NCBI GenBank assembly: GCA_034430895.1 | Contig: DAOUDW010000061.1 | Coordinates: 62,001-126,000 of the forward strand | Source: WVZH01 sp034430895 | Lineage (GTDB): Bacteria > Chloroflexota > Anaerolineae > Anaerolineales > E44-bin32 | DNA: 64,000 bases | Direction of reading: 5' to 3' | Shown here: one piece after another, positions 1 to 10,400 of the stretch | Layout: each line of letters opens with the position of its first letter | Numbering within the stretch: position 1 is the stretch's first letter | Made by a program: the position numbers and the translations under genes | The notes under the pieces: model-generated | The model's database searches: none | What the model was told of the DNA's origin: nothing | Seen by the model: the letters and a program-made list of their open reading frames with translations, nothing else

Positions 1-299
1 TCACGGGAGAGGTTATAACCACTGGAACGTACAATCTCCAATAAGCCTGTTGCAAGGTCTTCGCGCAAATCAGGAATTTCTTCCAGCAACACGTCTACTG
101 CGACAGGATTGAAAGTCAGGGCATATCGATCCGGCGCCAGTGATTTATCGCCATTTCCGTTTCGAACGCCGTCAATCATCGCTCGAGCCAATTGACTCGC
201 AAGCGTAGTGGGTTGGATCTCCGCTCCAAGCAATCGACCTAACGCCCCCTCGACAAGACCTTCGATTCGTTCCTCTAATCGATTCAACTGCTCTTTCAT
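1..299 (-). CDS. DUF3662/FhaA-type protein, N-terminal part (cut by window edge)
   Basis: The first 99 codons are present and the rest lies beyond the left edge. The product begins MKEQLNRLEERIEGLVEGAL and continues with a DUF3662-like pattern (an LASQLARAM helix, an APDRYALTFNP strand), the N-terminal domain of FhaA-type proteins that usually end in an FHA phosphothreonine-binding domain. That end cannot be seen here. I chose the ATG at 299; an in-frame ATG at 308 is also possible, and neither has a strong Shine-Dalgarno sequence. It lies 34 bases downstream of a full-length relative on the same strand, so the two are probably co-transcribed and respond to Ser/Thr kinase signalling (inference). 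Confidence 0.8.
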   Translation of the reverse strand, partial: MKEQLNRLEERIEGLVEGALGRLLGAEIQPTTLASQLARAMIDGVRNGNGDKSLAPDRYALTFNPVAVDVLLEEIPDLREDLATGLLEIVRSSGYNLSR

Positions 300-333
300 A
301 TTACGCATTCTTCAACTGGATTTATTGCGTAAC

Positions 334-1185
334 TCACTTCTCTGTTGATCCCGTCGGTGTAGTATCGTCATCGAGTTCCTTCTTTTTCATATCGAGTGGG
401 GTTATTTCATCACGATCATCAATGGTTTCCGAGAGTGGACTATACGGCGGTGTTACAGCAGGTGGACCTTCCGCCCCTTCCGCATAAACCAACTCAACAT
501 CAGCCAATGTGATCACATCGCCGGCAAAGAGTAGTTGTTCCTTAATGAATCGGCCATTCACCTTAACACCTGCCATCGAATCGAGATCGACGATTTGAAA
601 TCGTCCCTGGTGAGCACGGATCTGCGCATGCCTCCGCGAAACATGATGACCATCCAATACAAGATCGTTATCCACTAGACGACCGATGTTGATCACCGGC
701 TTGTTCAGCGGAAAGTGGCGCCTCCCTTCAACAACGAGGAACGCGTTCGTTTCGGGTCGATCGGATTCGAAAGCGCTCACGGGCATTGGATGGGGTGTGA
801 TCTCCGTAGGATCCGCACTGTGCCAGGCGATTACCCGTATCTCACCTTTCTTCAGTGTGGGGTCTGTCGCCAAAGTGATATGCGGCTCCCTGGTAAACTC
901 AAGATTGCATTCCTTCAATGCGTGTTGGAGATTGGATGCCAGGTCATGTTGAATCTCTGGTTTTACAGCCTGTAATTCGCCGGTTTCATGGGGATGAATA
1001 GTCAACGTAAATTGATCCGGGGCATATTGACGTGATTCAGCACCGGTTCGCATTGTGGCCACCACCTCGGTTGCAATTTGATGGGCAAGTGTGGAAACAG
1101 AGAAATCGCGCCACGGCAGAAGCTTCACAGTTTCGTGGATTGCCAGTTGAATGGTTTTTGCTAGAGTGTGAAGTTGGTCATCCAT
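334..1185 (-). CDS. FHA domain protein with N-terminal DUF3662 domain
   Basis: This 283-aa protein has a DUF3662-like N-terminal domain (about residues 1-130, including the QYAPDQFTLTIHP strand) and a C-terminal FHA domain (about 155-245). The FHA signatures are visible: NIGRLVDNDLVLDGHHVSRRHAQI-type residues, with GR, SRRHA and the later N-G pair. FHA domains bind phosphothreonine peptides made by Ser/Thr kinases; a PknB-like kinase lies at 56.6-58.3 kb. The C-terminal 40 residues are acidic and Thr/Ser-rich and could be phosphorylated. A TATAAT box ends six bases before the ATG, so the mRNA is probably leaderless. A second DUF3662 gene follows. Confidence 0.9.
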   Translation of the reverse strand: MDDQLHTLAKTIQLAIHETVKLLPWRDFSVSTLAHQIATEVVATMRTGAESRQYAPDQFTLTIHPHETGELQAVKPEIQHDLASNLQHALKECNLEFTREPHITLATDPTLKKGEIRVIAWHSADPTEITPHPMPVSAFESDRPETNAFLVVEGRRHFPLNKPVINIGRLVDNDLVLDGHHVSRRHAQIRAHQGRFQIVDLDSMAGVKVNGRFIKEQLLFAGDVITLADVELVYAEGAEGPPAVTPPYSPLSETIDDRDEITPLDMKKKELDDDTTPTGSTEK

Positions 1186-1191
1186 GATTAG

Positions 1192-1220
1192 ATTATAAGC
1201 GACTGCTTATTTTCTATAAA
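1192..1220 (-). promoter_or_regulatory. Promoter of the FHA gene, predicted leaderless start
   Basis: On the minus strand a TTTATA element (1220-1215) is separated by 17 bases from TATAAT (1197-1192). The ATG at 1185 is seven bases after the -10 box, which is where transcription would start, and there is no Shine-Dalgarno sequence. Confidence 0.6.
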
Positions 1221-1323
1221 CCCTATAGGACTTCCGGACTATGCCACCACGATAAGCTCACCGGAGCATGAATAGAAACAATACTGCCATATAATACTAT
1301 ATAGATGCCGTAAAAGTGATAAG

Positions 1324-1755
1324 ATGGGCGAATCCAATTTTCACAGCCAGGAAGACTTTTTCGAGGAGATCGAACACACCGCCGACTTGTCTATCCGCGT
1401 TAGCGGGAAAACCATTGATTCGTTGTTCGAAAACGCTGCTCTGGGGATGCTGCGTCTGATGCAGGCATCTTCACGCCCTGGAGAAACGAAGATAAAGCAC
1501 ATTGAACTGGGCGCGATCGACAAGGAAACCTTGCTGGTCACCTGGCTGGAGGAGCTGCTCTTCAACATGGAAACCAAAGACGTAAATTACACTGGCATCG
1601 AGGTTCATCAAGTGAAAAATGGGCGGCTTTCTGCAAGCGTTCGTGAAACACCTCTCGCAGAAATGAATAAGGAAATCAAAGCGGTAACCTTCTACGATCT
1701 TAAAATCGAAACGACGGACGAAGGTTTTATCACAACTCTTGTTTTTGATGTGTAA
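1324..1755 (+). CDS. Archease, RtcB activator
   Basis: This 143-aa protein matches the archease family (about 140 aa) over its whole length: the N-terminal EEIEHTADLSIRVSG, the central WLEELLFNME and the C-terminal AVTFYDLKIE. Archease speeds guanylylation and multiple turnover of the RNA ligase RtcB in the cytoplasm. The His-Asp of EHTAD are the conserved metal-site residues of the family. The stop codon is 13 bases before rtcB, so the two form an operon. A TATAAT at 1290-1295 may be the promoter; no clear Shine-Dalgarno sequence precedes the ATG. Confidence 0.92.
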   Translation: MGESNFHSQEDFFEEIEHTADLSIRVSGKTIDSLFENAALGMLRLMQASSRPGETKIKHIELGAIDKETLLVTWLEELLFNMETKDVNYTGIEVHQVKNGRLSASVRETPLAEMNKEIKAVTFYDLKIETTDEGFITTLVFDV

Positions 1756-1770
1756 AAGGAGGAGCGTTTG

Positions 1771-3219
1771 ATGCGGAAACAAGATTTTAATCGTCTCAAT
1801 CCTGTAACCTGGGAAATCCCGCAATCATTCCGCGACGACATGCGCGTGCCTGTGCGCATTTTCGCCAGCGACAAAATCCTTGAAGCCACCCTTGGTGATC
1901 GTTCGATCGAACAAGCGATCAACGCGGCGACGCTCCCCGGCCTCGTGAGTCACGTTGTGGTGATGCCGGATGTTCACCAAGGTTATGGCTTTCCGATTGG
2001 CGGCGTGGCGGCTACCAATGTACCCGATGGCGTAATCTCTCCCGGTGGTATTGGTTACGATATCAACTGTGGCGTGCGTGTCCTGGCGAGTGAGATCTCT
2101 GCAGATGAAGCCGAACCCTGGCTGGATGATCTGGCGAATGCTTTGAATGCGCATTGTCCGAGCGGCGTTGGCGGAAAAGGCAGCGTCCGGCTAACTGCCA
2201 AAGCCATCGAAAATGTCCTGCGCCTGGGTTCTGAGTGGACGGAGAGAAATGGATTCGCAACTTCCGAAGACGTACGCAGAACGGAAGAATGTGGACGCCT
2301 GGAGGATGCCGATCCAAGCTGTGTAAGCGATCGCGCCAAACAGCGAGGCCGCCCACAGTTGGGGACGTTGGGAGCGGGCAATCATTTCATCGAAGTCGAC
2401 ATCATTGAGGATATATTCCATCCAGAAGCAGCAGAAGCGATGGGTTTGCAGGTTGGCAACCTGGCCGTTCAGATTCACTGTGGTTCGCGTGGTTTGGGCC
2501 ATCAGGTATGTTCGGATTACGTGCGCGAATTGCAGAACGCGGTTAGGCGTTACAACATCCAACTCCCCGATCGTGAACTCGTCTGTGCTCCGTTGAACTC
2601 TCCCGAAGGCAAACGTTATTTCGCCGCCATGGCCTGCGCGGCGAATTACGCCTTTGCCAATCGCCAGGTCCTCACCCATCACGCCCGTACAGCCTTCGAG
2701 GAAGCCCTGGCCGGCAAAGTCAGCAATTGGGACCTTTCTTTGGTGTACGATATCGCCCACAACATGGGAAAGATCGAACAACACCGCATCGACGGAGAGG
2801 AACGCACCCTCTGCGTACACCGCAAGGGAGCGACACGTGCCTTCGGTCCTGGATTCGAAGGTCTACCAGAAGAATATCGGGCGTTGGGTCAGCCGGTTCT
2901 GGTACCCGGCAGTATGGGAACAGGATCATGGGTTCTGCTGGGAACGAAGGAAAGTATGTCCCTGGCGTTTGGATCATCCTGTCACGGCGCCGGGCGAACG
3001 ATGAGCCGCAAACAGGCGAAACGCTCCGTGCGAGGCGACCAGCTGCTGGCCAAACTCGAAAATCAAGGCATTCACATCCGCGCCGGATCGATGCCGGGTC
3101 TGGCGGAGGAAGCGCCGCAAGCCTATAAGGACGTAGACAGCGTGGTCGATGTCGTCTCCAAGGCAGGCATCGCAAAAAAGGTGGCGCGTCTCAAACCGCT
3201 CGTTGTAATCAAAGGCTAA
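1771..3219 (+). CDS. rtcB: RNA-splicing ligase RtcB
   Basis: This 482-aa protein joins 2',3'-cyclic phosphate or 3'-phosphate RNA ends to 5'-OH ends using GTP and Mn2+, in tRNA or stress-related RNA repair. Family marks are GGIGYDINCGVR (the metal-binding Asp and Cys), GNHFIEV, HCGSRGLGHQ, HNMGKIEQH, and the C-terminal SFGSSCHGAGRTMSR near the guanylylated His. I chose the ATG at 1771 because AAAGGAGGA lies 8 bases upstream; a TTG one codon earlier is in frame. Archease precedes it. A hairpin that can serve both strands lies between it and the convergent tyrS. Confidence 0.96.
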   Translation: MRKQDFNRLNPVTWEIPQSFRDDMRVPVRIFASDKILEATLGDRSIEQAINAATLPGLVSHVVVMPDVHQGYGFPIGGVAATNVPDGVISPGGIGYDINCGVRVLASEISADEAEPWLDDLANALNAHCPSGVGGKGSVRLTAKAIENVLRLGSEWTERNGFATSEDVRRTEECGRLEDADPSCVSDRAKQRGRPQLGTLGAGNHFIEVDIIEDIFHPEAAEAMGLQVGNLAVQIHCGSRGLGHQVCSDYVRELQNAVRRYNIQLPDRELVCAPLNSPEGKRYFAAMACAANYAFANRQVLTHHARTAFEEALAGKVSNWDLSLVYDIAHNMGKIEQHRIDGEERTLCVHRKGATRAFGPGFEGLPEEYRALGQPVLVPGSMGTGSWVLLGTKESMSLAFGSSCHGAGRTMSRKQAKRSVRGDQLLAKLENQGIHIRAGSMPGLAEEAPQAYKDVDSVVDVVSKAGIAKKVARLKPLVVIKG

Positions 3220-3247
3220 GCCGGTGAATACAATCCTGCAAATCGAA

Positions 3248-3274
3248 AAGGGCTCTTCACCAAAAGGAGCCCTT
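3248..3274. terminator. Probable bidirectional terminator between rtcB and tyrS
   Basis: AAGGGCTC and GAGCCCTT form an 8-bp stem with a 10-base loop between the two convergent stop codons. The U tracts are weak on both strands. Confidence 0.6.
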
Positions 3275-3311
3275 CCGTTGATTTGCGTATTCGCATGATA
3301 AGTATTGAATT

Positions 3312-4547
3312 TCACTTATCCGGCATCAAACGGACAAAACGCCGTTTCCCCACCCGCAGCACGATCGGCTTATCGATCTCGATAATCTGATCGGCATCCT
3401 CGACGACGACATCGTCCAGGCGCACGCCTTTTTGTTTCACCAAACGGCGAGCCTCGCTGTTACTTTTTACCAGTCCGGCATCCTTCATGATCGCCACCAA
3501 CGATGTATCTTGTTGTACGACGAAATCGGGCATGTCGGTTGGCGCCTCTTGCTGCTGGAAAATCTGCTTAAAGTCATCTTCGGCCGGCTTCACGGCTTCC
3601 TCGCCGTAATAAATACCAACAATCTCCCGGGCCAGCTTCATCTTCACATCCCTGGGATGGGATTTGCCGGCATTCAAATCGCTCTCGATCGCTTCGATCT
3701 CTGGAGGCGTCCAGCGCGTTACCAGCCGGAAGAAGTCTCCCATCGCAGCGTCGGGCACGCTCATCACCTTGCCGTACATGTCTTCCGGCGTTGTGTTCAA
3801 CGGGATGTGGTTTCCCAGGGATTTGCTCATCTTCACCACGCCGTCGGTTCCGGGGAGGATGCCGAGAATGATGGCGATGTTCGGTTTCTCCCCCAGCGCT
3901 TCCATTAATTTGCGGGCGGCTGTGACGATGTTGAAAAGCTGATCGGTCCCGCCAACCTGGACATCGGTCTTCAAGTGAAAGGCATCATATCCTTGCATCA
4001 ATGCGTAAAAGAACTCGTGCAGATACACCGGATCATCCTGATCCCAGCGTTTTCGGAACGCCTCCCGGGAAAGGAACTGCTGGATGGTGAAATTCGAGGC
4101 CAGATGAATGAGGTCCGCGAAAGTCAGTTTCGATAACCACGTGTCGTTGTATTCGATCCTGGTACGATCCGGATCGAGGATGCGAAAGGCCTGGTTTGCG
4201 TAGGTCTCCGCGTTCTTGATCGCCTCCTCTGGTGATAATTGTGCACGTACCTTATCTTTATCAGAGGGATCGCCGACCAACGAAGTGAAGCGTCCGATCA
4301 AGAAAATGACCTCATGGCCCAAATCCTGGAATTGGCGCAGTTTCCGCATCGGAACCGTATGGCCGAGATGAAGATCCGTTGTGCGTGGATCGAATCCACA
4401 GTAAACCCGCAGCGTACGTCCCTCTTTCTTGACCTGCTTGAGGCGAGAAATCAATTCGTCTCGCATCGATTGCTTGAGATGTTTATCTCCGTATTCCGTC
4501 CCTTGCATCAACAAATCGACTTGTTGTTCGAGTTTCATTTCTTCCAT
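3312..4547 (-). CDS. tyrS: Tyrosyl-tRNA synthetase
   Basis: This class I synthetase charges tRNA-Tyr. It carries the HIGH-type motif in DLHLGHTVPMRKL, the KMSKS motif intact in VKMSKSLGNHI, and a C-terminal S4 RNA-binding domain (SEARRLVKQKGVRLDD). I chose the ATG at 4547 (411 aa) because GGAG lies 8 bases upstream and the length fits the family. A GTG at 4589 would add 14 residues, but it lies inside a terminator-like hairpin. The gene is convergent with rtcB. The leader may be attenuated (see 4569-4601). Confidence 0.96.
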   Translation of the reverse strand: MEEMKLEQQVDLLMQGTEYGDKHLKQSMRDELISRLKQVKKEGRTLRVYCGFDPRTTDLHLGHTVPMRKLRQFQDLGHEVIFLIGRFTSLVGDPSDKDKVRAQLSPEEAIKNAETYANQAFRILDPDRTRIEYNDTWLSKLTFADLIHLASNFTIQQFLSREAFRKRWDQDDPVYLHEFFYALMQGYDAFHLKTDVQVGGTDQLFNIVTAARKLMEALGEKPNIAIILGILPGTDGVVKMSKSLGNHIPLNTTPEDMYGKVMSVPDAAMGDFFRLVTRWTPPEIEAIESDLNAGKSHPRDVKMKLAREIVGIYYGEEAVKPAEDDFKQIFQQQEAPTDMPDFVVQQDTSLVAIMKDAGLVKSNSEARRLVKQKGVRLDDVVVEDADQIIEIDKPIVLRVGKRRFVRLMPDK

Positions 4548-4568
4548 TGCACTGGCTCCATGTGCGAT

Positions 4569-4601
4569 TAAAAAATCAATCGTGGGCACTCACAGCCCAC
4601 G
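4569..4601 (-). terminator. Terminator-like hairpin in the tyrS leader (possible attenuator)
   Basis: Read on the minus strand, CGTGGGC and GCCCACG form a 7-bp stem with a 7-base loop, followed within five bases by a run of six T. It lies upstream of the chosen tyrS start and downstream of the leader from about 4750. I see no T-box sequence here, so the signal that would control it is unknown. It could also end transcription coming from ltaE. Confidence 0.45.
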
Positions 4602-4762
4602 CATTGTTTGTTCTCACATTCGCTAATTTGCTGTCCCAAAATACGTAGGGCGTGTTTAGACGATTTCGTTGGGGCGCTGTCCGCCCCCAGTATAGATATA
4701 GGTGAGCACAACTGCATGTAAGTGGTTTATCATCACGCCGCTATGATACCACAAGACCCGGA

Positions 4763-5815
4763 TTATCGACCCATGAGACGCTTTAAATTCGAGATCAAAC
4801 GCTCGACCGCAGCATCGTCAATCCAGTAGTGCAACACCAGACGAATCGATCCATCTCCAGAGGCACGCAGGATGATCCCTTCCTTACGCATTGCTTCCAT
4901 CACGCCGGCAGCGTCCAACTTCGCTCCTGGCAAGAATTCTACGAAGACCATGTTCGTCGCGGGACGCTCATATCGCAGCGACAATCCAGGAATATCCCGC
5001 AGGCCGTCAGCAAGCCTGCGTGCCCGTTGATGATCTTCTACCAGACGGTCAATCATCGAATCCAACGCCACGATTCCGGCCGCGGCCAGGATTCCCGCCT
5101 GACGCATGCCGCCACCCAAGGCTTTCCGGATCCGATGCGCCCGAGTGACAAAGGCTGCATCACCGCAAATCACGCTGCCCACCGGCGCACACAATCCCTT
5201 GGAAAGACATAAAGCAACCGAGTCCGCCGGCTCGGACAGATCGGCTGCAGAGACTCCCAGCTCTACTGCGGCGTTGAAAATCCGTGCCCCATCGATATGC
5301 AATCTCAATCCATGCTTCTCCGCCAACGCTCCGACACTACGGGTATATTCGACCGTCAAAGGAGTCCCACCACAACGATTGTGGGTATTCTCGATAATAA
5401 CCAGGCGGCTGATCGGATAATGCACATCATCGTGACGTATCGCGTCTTCAATCGAGTCAAGCGCCAAGGTCCCGTCGCGGTTATTGGGGATGAGATGGGG
5501 ATGGACACCACCAAAAGCGGATATCCCTCCGGCCTCATTCTGAAAGACATGTGACTCATCGCCCAGGATCACTTCATCTCCTCGATCACAATGGGCCAGG
5601 ATGGAAGCCAGATTCGCCATCGTCCCCGAGGGTACGAACAATGCAGCTTGCTTGCCGAGAAGCTCGGCGGCCATGGCTTGCAATCGGTTTACGCTGGGGT
5701 CTTCGCCGTATACATCATCGCCAACCTCAGCCGAGGCCATCGCCTCGCGCATCTCGGGGGTCGGATGCGTGACGGTATCCGATCGAAAATCTACTCGTTC
5801 CACAGGATTCATCAT
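4763..5815 (-). CDS. ltaE: Low-specificity L-threonine aldolase
   Basis: This 350-aa PLP enzyme of the beta-eliminating lyase family cleaves L-threonine or L-allo-threonine to glycine and acetaldehyde. Signatures are DFRSDTVTHPTPEMR at the N-terminus, GDDVYGEDPS, an IDGARIFNA strand with the PLP-contacting Asp, and SLCLSKGLCAPVGS-type residues around the Schiff-base Lys. It starts 9 bases after the rluD stop, so it is the third gene of an lspA-rluD-ltaE operon. Two adjacent ATG codons follow a GGAG. Confidence 0.93.
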   Translation of the reverse strand: MMNPVERVDFRSDTVTHPTPEMREAMASAEVGDDVYGEDPSVNRLQAMAAELLGKQAALFVPSGTMANLASILAHCDRGDEVILGDESHVFQNEAGGISAFGGVHPHLIPNNRDGTLALDSIEDAIRHDDVHYPISRLVIIENTHNRCGGTPLTVEYTRSVGALAEKHGLRLHIDGARIFNAAVELGVSAADLSEPADSVALCLSKGLCAPVGSVICGDAAFVTRAHRIRKALGGGMRQAGILAAAGIVALDSMIDRLVEDHQRARRLADGLRDIPGLSLRYERPATNMVFVEFLPGAKLDAAGVMEAMRKEGIILRASGDGSIRLVLHYWIDDAAVERLISNLKRLMGR

Positions 5816-5824
5816 CTCCGGTAA

Positions 5825-6739
5825 CTACTTAAGTCCCTCCAGGAAATGCACCAACTCCTCCGGCAAAGGCGCCATAAAATCCATGGGCACGTCTTGGCCA
5901 GGGAGAATAAATCGCAGCTTATGTGCGTGTAAAAACTGGCGCGGGATCAGTCGACGTGAGCTGCGTTTTCCATACTGTCGATCACCAACTACGGGACACC
6001 CAATAAAATCCAGGTGCAATCGAATTTGATGCGTCCTTCCAGTAATCAGTTGGGCTTCGAGTAAAGTATATCCATTGAATACTTCGACCGTATGGTATAT
6101 CGTAGTAGCTGCTCGGCCACGACCTGGAGACAAGACAGCCATACGCTTGCGGTTGCGCGGATCACGTCCGATCGGCGCTTCGATTCTACCCTCCGGCGTG
6201 GGAGGACTTCCGTGAACAAGCGCGAGGTAAATTTTCTCGACCTTACGACTCTTGAACTGATGTTGTATGAAACGATGCGCTGAATCGTTCTTCGCCAGAA
6301 TGATCAATCCTGACGTATCCTTATCCAGGCGGTGAACGACACCCGGCCGTATCTCTCCACCCACGCCTTCGATATCCGGCGCATGCGCCAAAGCAGCATT
6401 CACCAATGTGCCATCGGCATGTCCGGCCGAAGGATGTACGACCATACCCGCCGGTTTATTGACGATCAGGACGTCATTGTTTTCAAAGATTATATCGAGG
6501 GGAATTGCTTCGGGGATAAGATCAGAAACCTCAGGTTTGGGGACAGTTACCTCGACCCATTCACCGCCTTCAAGTTGATAACTCGGTTTACGGACTACGC
6601 CGCCGTTGATCCGGACCAAACCCTTGCGAATTAAGCGTTGGATCTGTGTACGCGATAAATCGCTCGTGTGGTCGACCAAAGATAAGTCTAGTCTACCTCC
6701 AGGAGACGAGACTTGATAACGGACATGCTTTTCAGTCAC
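5825..6739 (-). CDS. rluD: 23S rRNA pseudouridine synthase, RluD family
   Basis: This 304-aa protein has an N-terminal S4 RNA-binding domain (RTQIQRLIRKGLVRING) and the RluA/RluD catalytic domain. The catalytic Asp sits in HRLDKDTSGL, after VVNKPAGMVVHPS. It isomerises uridines in large-subunit rRNA. The exact sites are inferred from the family; RluD is the best fit because of the S4 domain and length. Its ATG overlaps the lspA stop by four bases (ATGA). Confidence 0.92.
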   Translation of the reverse strand: MTEKHVRYQVSSPGGRLDLSLVDHTSDLSRTQIQRLIRKGLVRINGGVVRKPSYQLEGGEWVEVTVPKPEVSDLIPEAIPLDIIFENNDVLIVNKPAGMVVHPSAGHADGTLVNAALAHAPDIEGVGGEIRPGVVHRLDKDTSGLIILAKNDSAHRFIQHQFKSRKVEKIYLALVHGSPPTPEGRIEAPIGRDPRNRKRMAVLSPGRGRAATTIYHTVEVFNGYTLLEAQLITGRTHQIRLHLDFIGCPVVGDRQYGKRSSRRLIPRQFLHAHKLRFILPGQDVPMDFMAPLPEELVHFLEGLK

Positions 6740-7290
6740 TCAACGGACTGCTCCAGACCAGGAACCGCATCCTCATCTTGATCTTCGGCCGATGCGGCTT
6801 CGGTCATCATACCGGCCCGCGCTTTGCGTTCCTCGATCCACATCGCAGCGATCAACACCGCACATCCAATCGACACGCTGGAATCTGCAACGTTAAACAC
6901 CGGAAAAGTGCCAACAGAGATGAAGTCGGTAACCGTCAAATTGGCAATAACCCGATCGATGAGATTGCCAAGCGCACCGCCGAGTTGTAACGCCAATGCA
7001 AATCGTACAGCGAGTTGTTCTTTCGGAATTCGAGGATAGTAGATAATGATGGCGATTGCGACCAACGCCGCCACGATGGCAAAGAACAAGCTCCCGGATG
7101 GAATCATCCCGAACGCCGCACCTGTATTGTTCCAATGGACGACACGCACATAGGGTGCCAACCATTCTATCGGCATCCAGGTTTCCCCAATTTGCAGTTT
7201 CGTGTGGACCAGGTATTTCGTCCATTGATCGAGCGCAATTACGATACCTGCAATACCGATCAACATGAGATACTTACGTGCTTTGGTCAA
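6736..7290 (-). CDS. lspA: Prolipoprotein signal peptidase (signal peptidase II)
   Basis: This 184-aa inner-membrane aspartyl protease removes signal peptides from lipoproteins. It shows four hydrophobic segments, the NTGAAFGM motif, and both catalytic Asp regions (GNLIDRV and FNVADSSVSIG). I chose the TTG at 7290 because GGAGG lies 5 bases upstream; a longer reading to 7425 would add an untypical 45 residues. An acidic tail of about 25 residues (EDQDEDAV) follows the last membrane segment. It is the first gene of an operon with rluD and ltaE. Confidence 0.94.
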   Translation of the reverse strand: MTKARKYLMLIGIAGIVIALDQWTKYLVHTKLQIGETWMPIEWLAPYVRVVHWNNTGAAFGMIPSGSLFFAIVAALVAIAIIIYYPRIPKEQLAVRFALALQLGGALGNLIDRVIANLTVTDFISVGTFPVFNVADSSVSIGCAVLIAAMWIEERKARAGMMTEAASAEDQDEDAVPGLEQSVE

Positions 7291-7451
7291 ATCTCCCTCC
7301 AAACCGCGGTTAACAACGCATGGCAATTGTACCGAATCGTCAGCGCCTTGCGAAGTCAATTGAAACGAAATCTCCAAGGAATTTCTTGCCCTGGAGATTT
7401 CCATCGACTGTTGCGGGATACCCATTATCGAAGCATATACATCTAGGGAGA

Positions 7452-10400
7452 CTATGCTTCTATCAATGCGACGACAAGCGATTCTCCATCGAATTCATGC
7501 GAAGCACTCGCTTTTCCCGAAGGTGCTTCCACGGATTCCAGAGAGGTGCCGAGTGTCTCACCAAGGATATAATCCCGGTGGACTGTAACCGCTTCGTCGA
7601 GACGATCGCTGGCGTTGTACTCGATCTGAATGCGGTCATCGACCTGCAAGTCAGCCTGTTTACGCAGATCCTGTACGCGCCGCACAAATTCCCTCGCAAG
7701 ACCTTCCAGGATCAGTTCCGCTGACAACTCCGTGTTGAGCGCCACAACCTTTGCCCCTTCGGCAACGGCCACGAAGCCTTCATGCGCGTCGATCTGAACC
7801 TCCACTTCCTCCGCCAGAATCGCGATCTTCTCCCCCTCCAGATCGACTTCAAACGATTTCCCCTCATTCAGAAGTTGTACGACGACTTTTTCCACATCTT
7901 CTGCAGCCAAATTATGAATCGCTTTCTGGATGGCCGGGAAGCGCGATCCATACTTCTGACCCAACTGTTTTGGTAGAGGTTTAATGCGGAATGCAGCAGC
8001 TTCGGAGACTGCATCCAGGAGCCGGATTTCCTTCACGTTAAGTTCTTCGAGGATCAAATCGGAATATTGTCGAACCGTTTCGGCCTCTTGTTTCGAACCC
8101 ACGAAGAAAGCAGCGTGCGCCAGCGGCTGACGCAGCTTTCGGTTGGCCTTATTGCGTGCAGCATGCCCCAATGAGACCAACTTCGTCACCAAATCCATAT
8201 TCGTCATCAGGTCCTGATCGATCCGCGCCTCGTTCGCCACCGGCCAATCACAGTGATGCACGCTTTCCGGCGCATCCGGGTCGACCGAACGCACAAGATT
8301 CTGATACATCGCCTCTGTTACAAAGGGCACAAACGGAGCGAATACTCTTGCCAGGTTGACCAAGACTTCGTAAAGGGTGGCATAGGCCGCGTGTTTATCC
8401 TCATCGGAATCCTCGCTCGCACCAGCTTTCGCCCAAAATCTCCTGCGGCTTCGCCGCAAGTACCAGTTGCTGAGTTCGTCGAGAAATTGATTGGCGGCAT
8501 CGGTTGCGGCGTCTGGCTCGAAAGAATCGAGAGCCTGGGAGATGACATTCAAGAGTTGATTGAATCTGGAGAGAATCCAGCGATCAATCTGACTGTAGTT
8601 TACTTTGCGATCTTCCTCGGGTTGCCATCGATCGATATTTGCATAGGTGACGAAGAATGAATACACGTTCCATAATGGAATCAAGAACTGCCGCCTGACT
8701 TCATCTGCACGGTGATATCCGAAAATCAAATCACGCTCCGGTCTGTGATTGCAATACAGCCAGCGCATCACATCGACACCCATCTTGTCCGCGGCTTCAT
8801 TGAATTCGATAGCGTTCCCCCAGGACTTATGCATGGCGCGTCCATCTTCTGCGAGTAACGTGGCATAGGTAAAAACGTTCCGGAAAGGCGCCTTGCGCTC
8901 AAGAATTGTGCTCATCGCCAACAGGCTGTAGAACCAATTGCGAAATTGCCCCGGAAAACTCTCGCTAATCAGATCCGCAGGATACCATTTACGCCAATAC
9001 TCGGGATCGGAATTGTAAGACAGCGTACTCATACCGACGATACCCGCATCCAACCAGGGATTTCCAACATCAGGGATACGTTCGATTTGCGCGCCGCATT
9101 GACTGCATTCAATCTTGACGGCATCGATAAAGGGACGATGCGGGGAATGGCCCTCGAATTCTTCCCAGCCTGCGACAGCACGTTCCTTCAATTCTTCCTT
9201 GCTGCCGATAATATCGAAATTGCCACACTGGTTGCATTCCCAGATTGGCAGCGCAAGCCCCCAATAGCGTTTTTTCGAGATCATCCAATCATGCATATTG
9301 CGCAGCCAATCAAGTTCGCGCTCGAAACCGAAGGATGGATACCATTGGGTTTCATCGATCACGACTTCCATGATCTGATGGCGTAAGTTCTCCGCTTTTT
9401 CCGCCTTTGTGACTTCATCGTAGGGTTTATCCAATTGCTGCCCCATCGAGATGAACCATTCATCCACCAGACGAAAAACCAGATCCTCACCGCAGCGCCA
9501 GCAGACCGGATAGCGATGGGTGTAATCATCGATGCGATACGACAACCCTTTCTCGCCAAGCTTTTCGAATATCGGCTGCGTGACGGCATTGACATGCATC
9601 CCACTCAACCAATCGAAATCATCCACAAAATGACCAGATTCGTTCAGCGGTGCGATCACGGGTAAATCAAATTCTTTGCCAAGCGCAAAGTCTTCCGCGC
9701 CACACCCTGGGGCGATATGCACGATTCCCGTGCCCTCTTCTTCACCGACCTCATCCCAGAGGATCACACGATGCGCCTGAGGAGATCCTTTCTCGATTTG
9801 TACCGGTAAGTCATCGAACGGACCTTGATATGTCCAGCCTTCCAATTCCGTGCCTTTAAGTTCCGCTACAACTTCATATTCACCTTTTAACATATGCAGT
9901 GTGCCGCCGCTGAGGTAGAAAAATTCGTCGCCCTGCTTCACCCGCACGTAAGTCAAATCAGGTCCAACAGCCGCCGCCACATTGCTCGTCAGAGTCCAGG
10001 GCGTGGTCGTCCAGATTAAAAGACTCTCACCGGGCCGATCTCTAAGCGGGAAACGCAGCGTGACGCTGGGATGAGTCACTTCCTGGTACCCCTCCGTCAC
10101 GATCTCATGCTGGCTTAACCCGGTACCACAACGCCAGCACCACGGCATCACATCCGTCCCCTTGTAGACCCAGCCTCGCTCGTTACACGACTTGAGCACC
10201 GACCAGATGGTGTAATTATTCTCATCGGAAAAGGTGAAGTATGATCCCCCCAATTCAGGCATTCCCAAATGACCTACAAGGTATTCCACGCTGTCCTTCA
10301 CCGGACCAAGGGGACCCGGATATTCGATCATCTGGACTGGATCTTCACCCAGTTTTTCACTCAGCCAGCGCAGCATTTCCGGATCGTTCCAATCCATCCA

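Noticed and set aside
1471..1824. Long antisense frames over archease, rtcB, ileS and other genes
   Set aside because: They overlap conserved genes, lack starts with Shine-Dalgarno sequences and show no family pattern.
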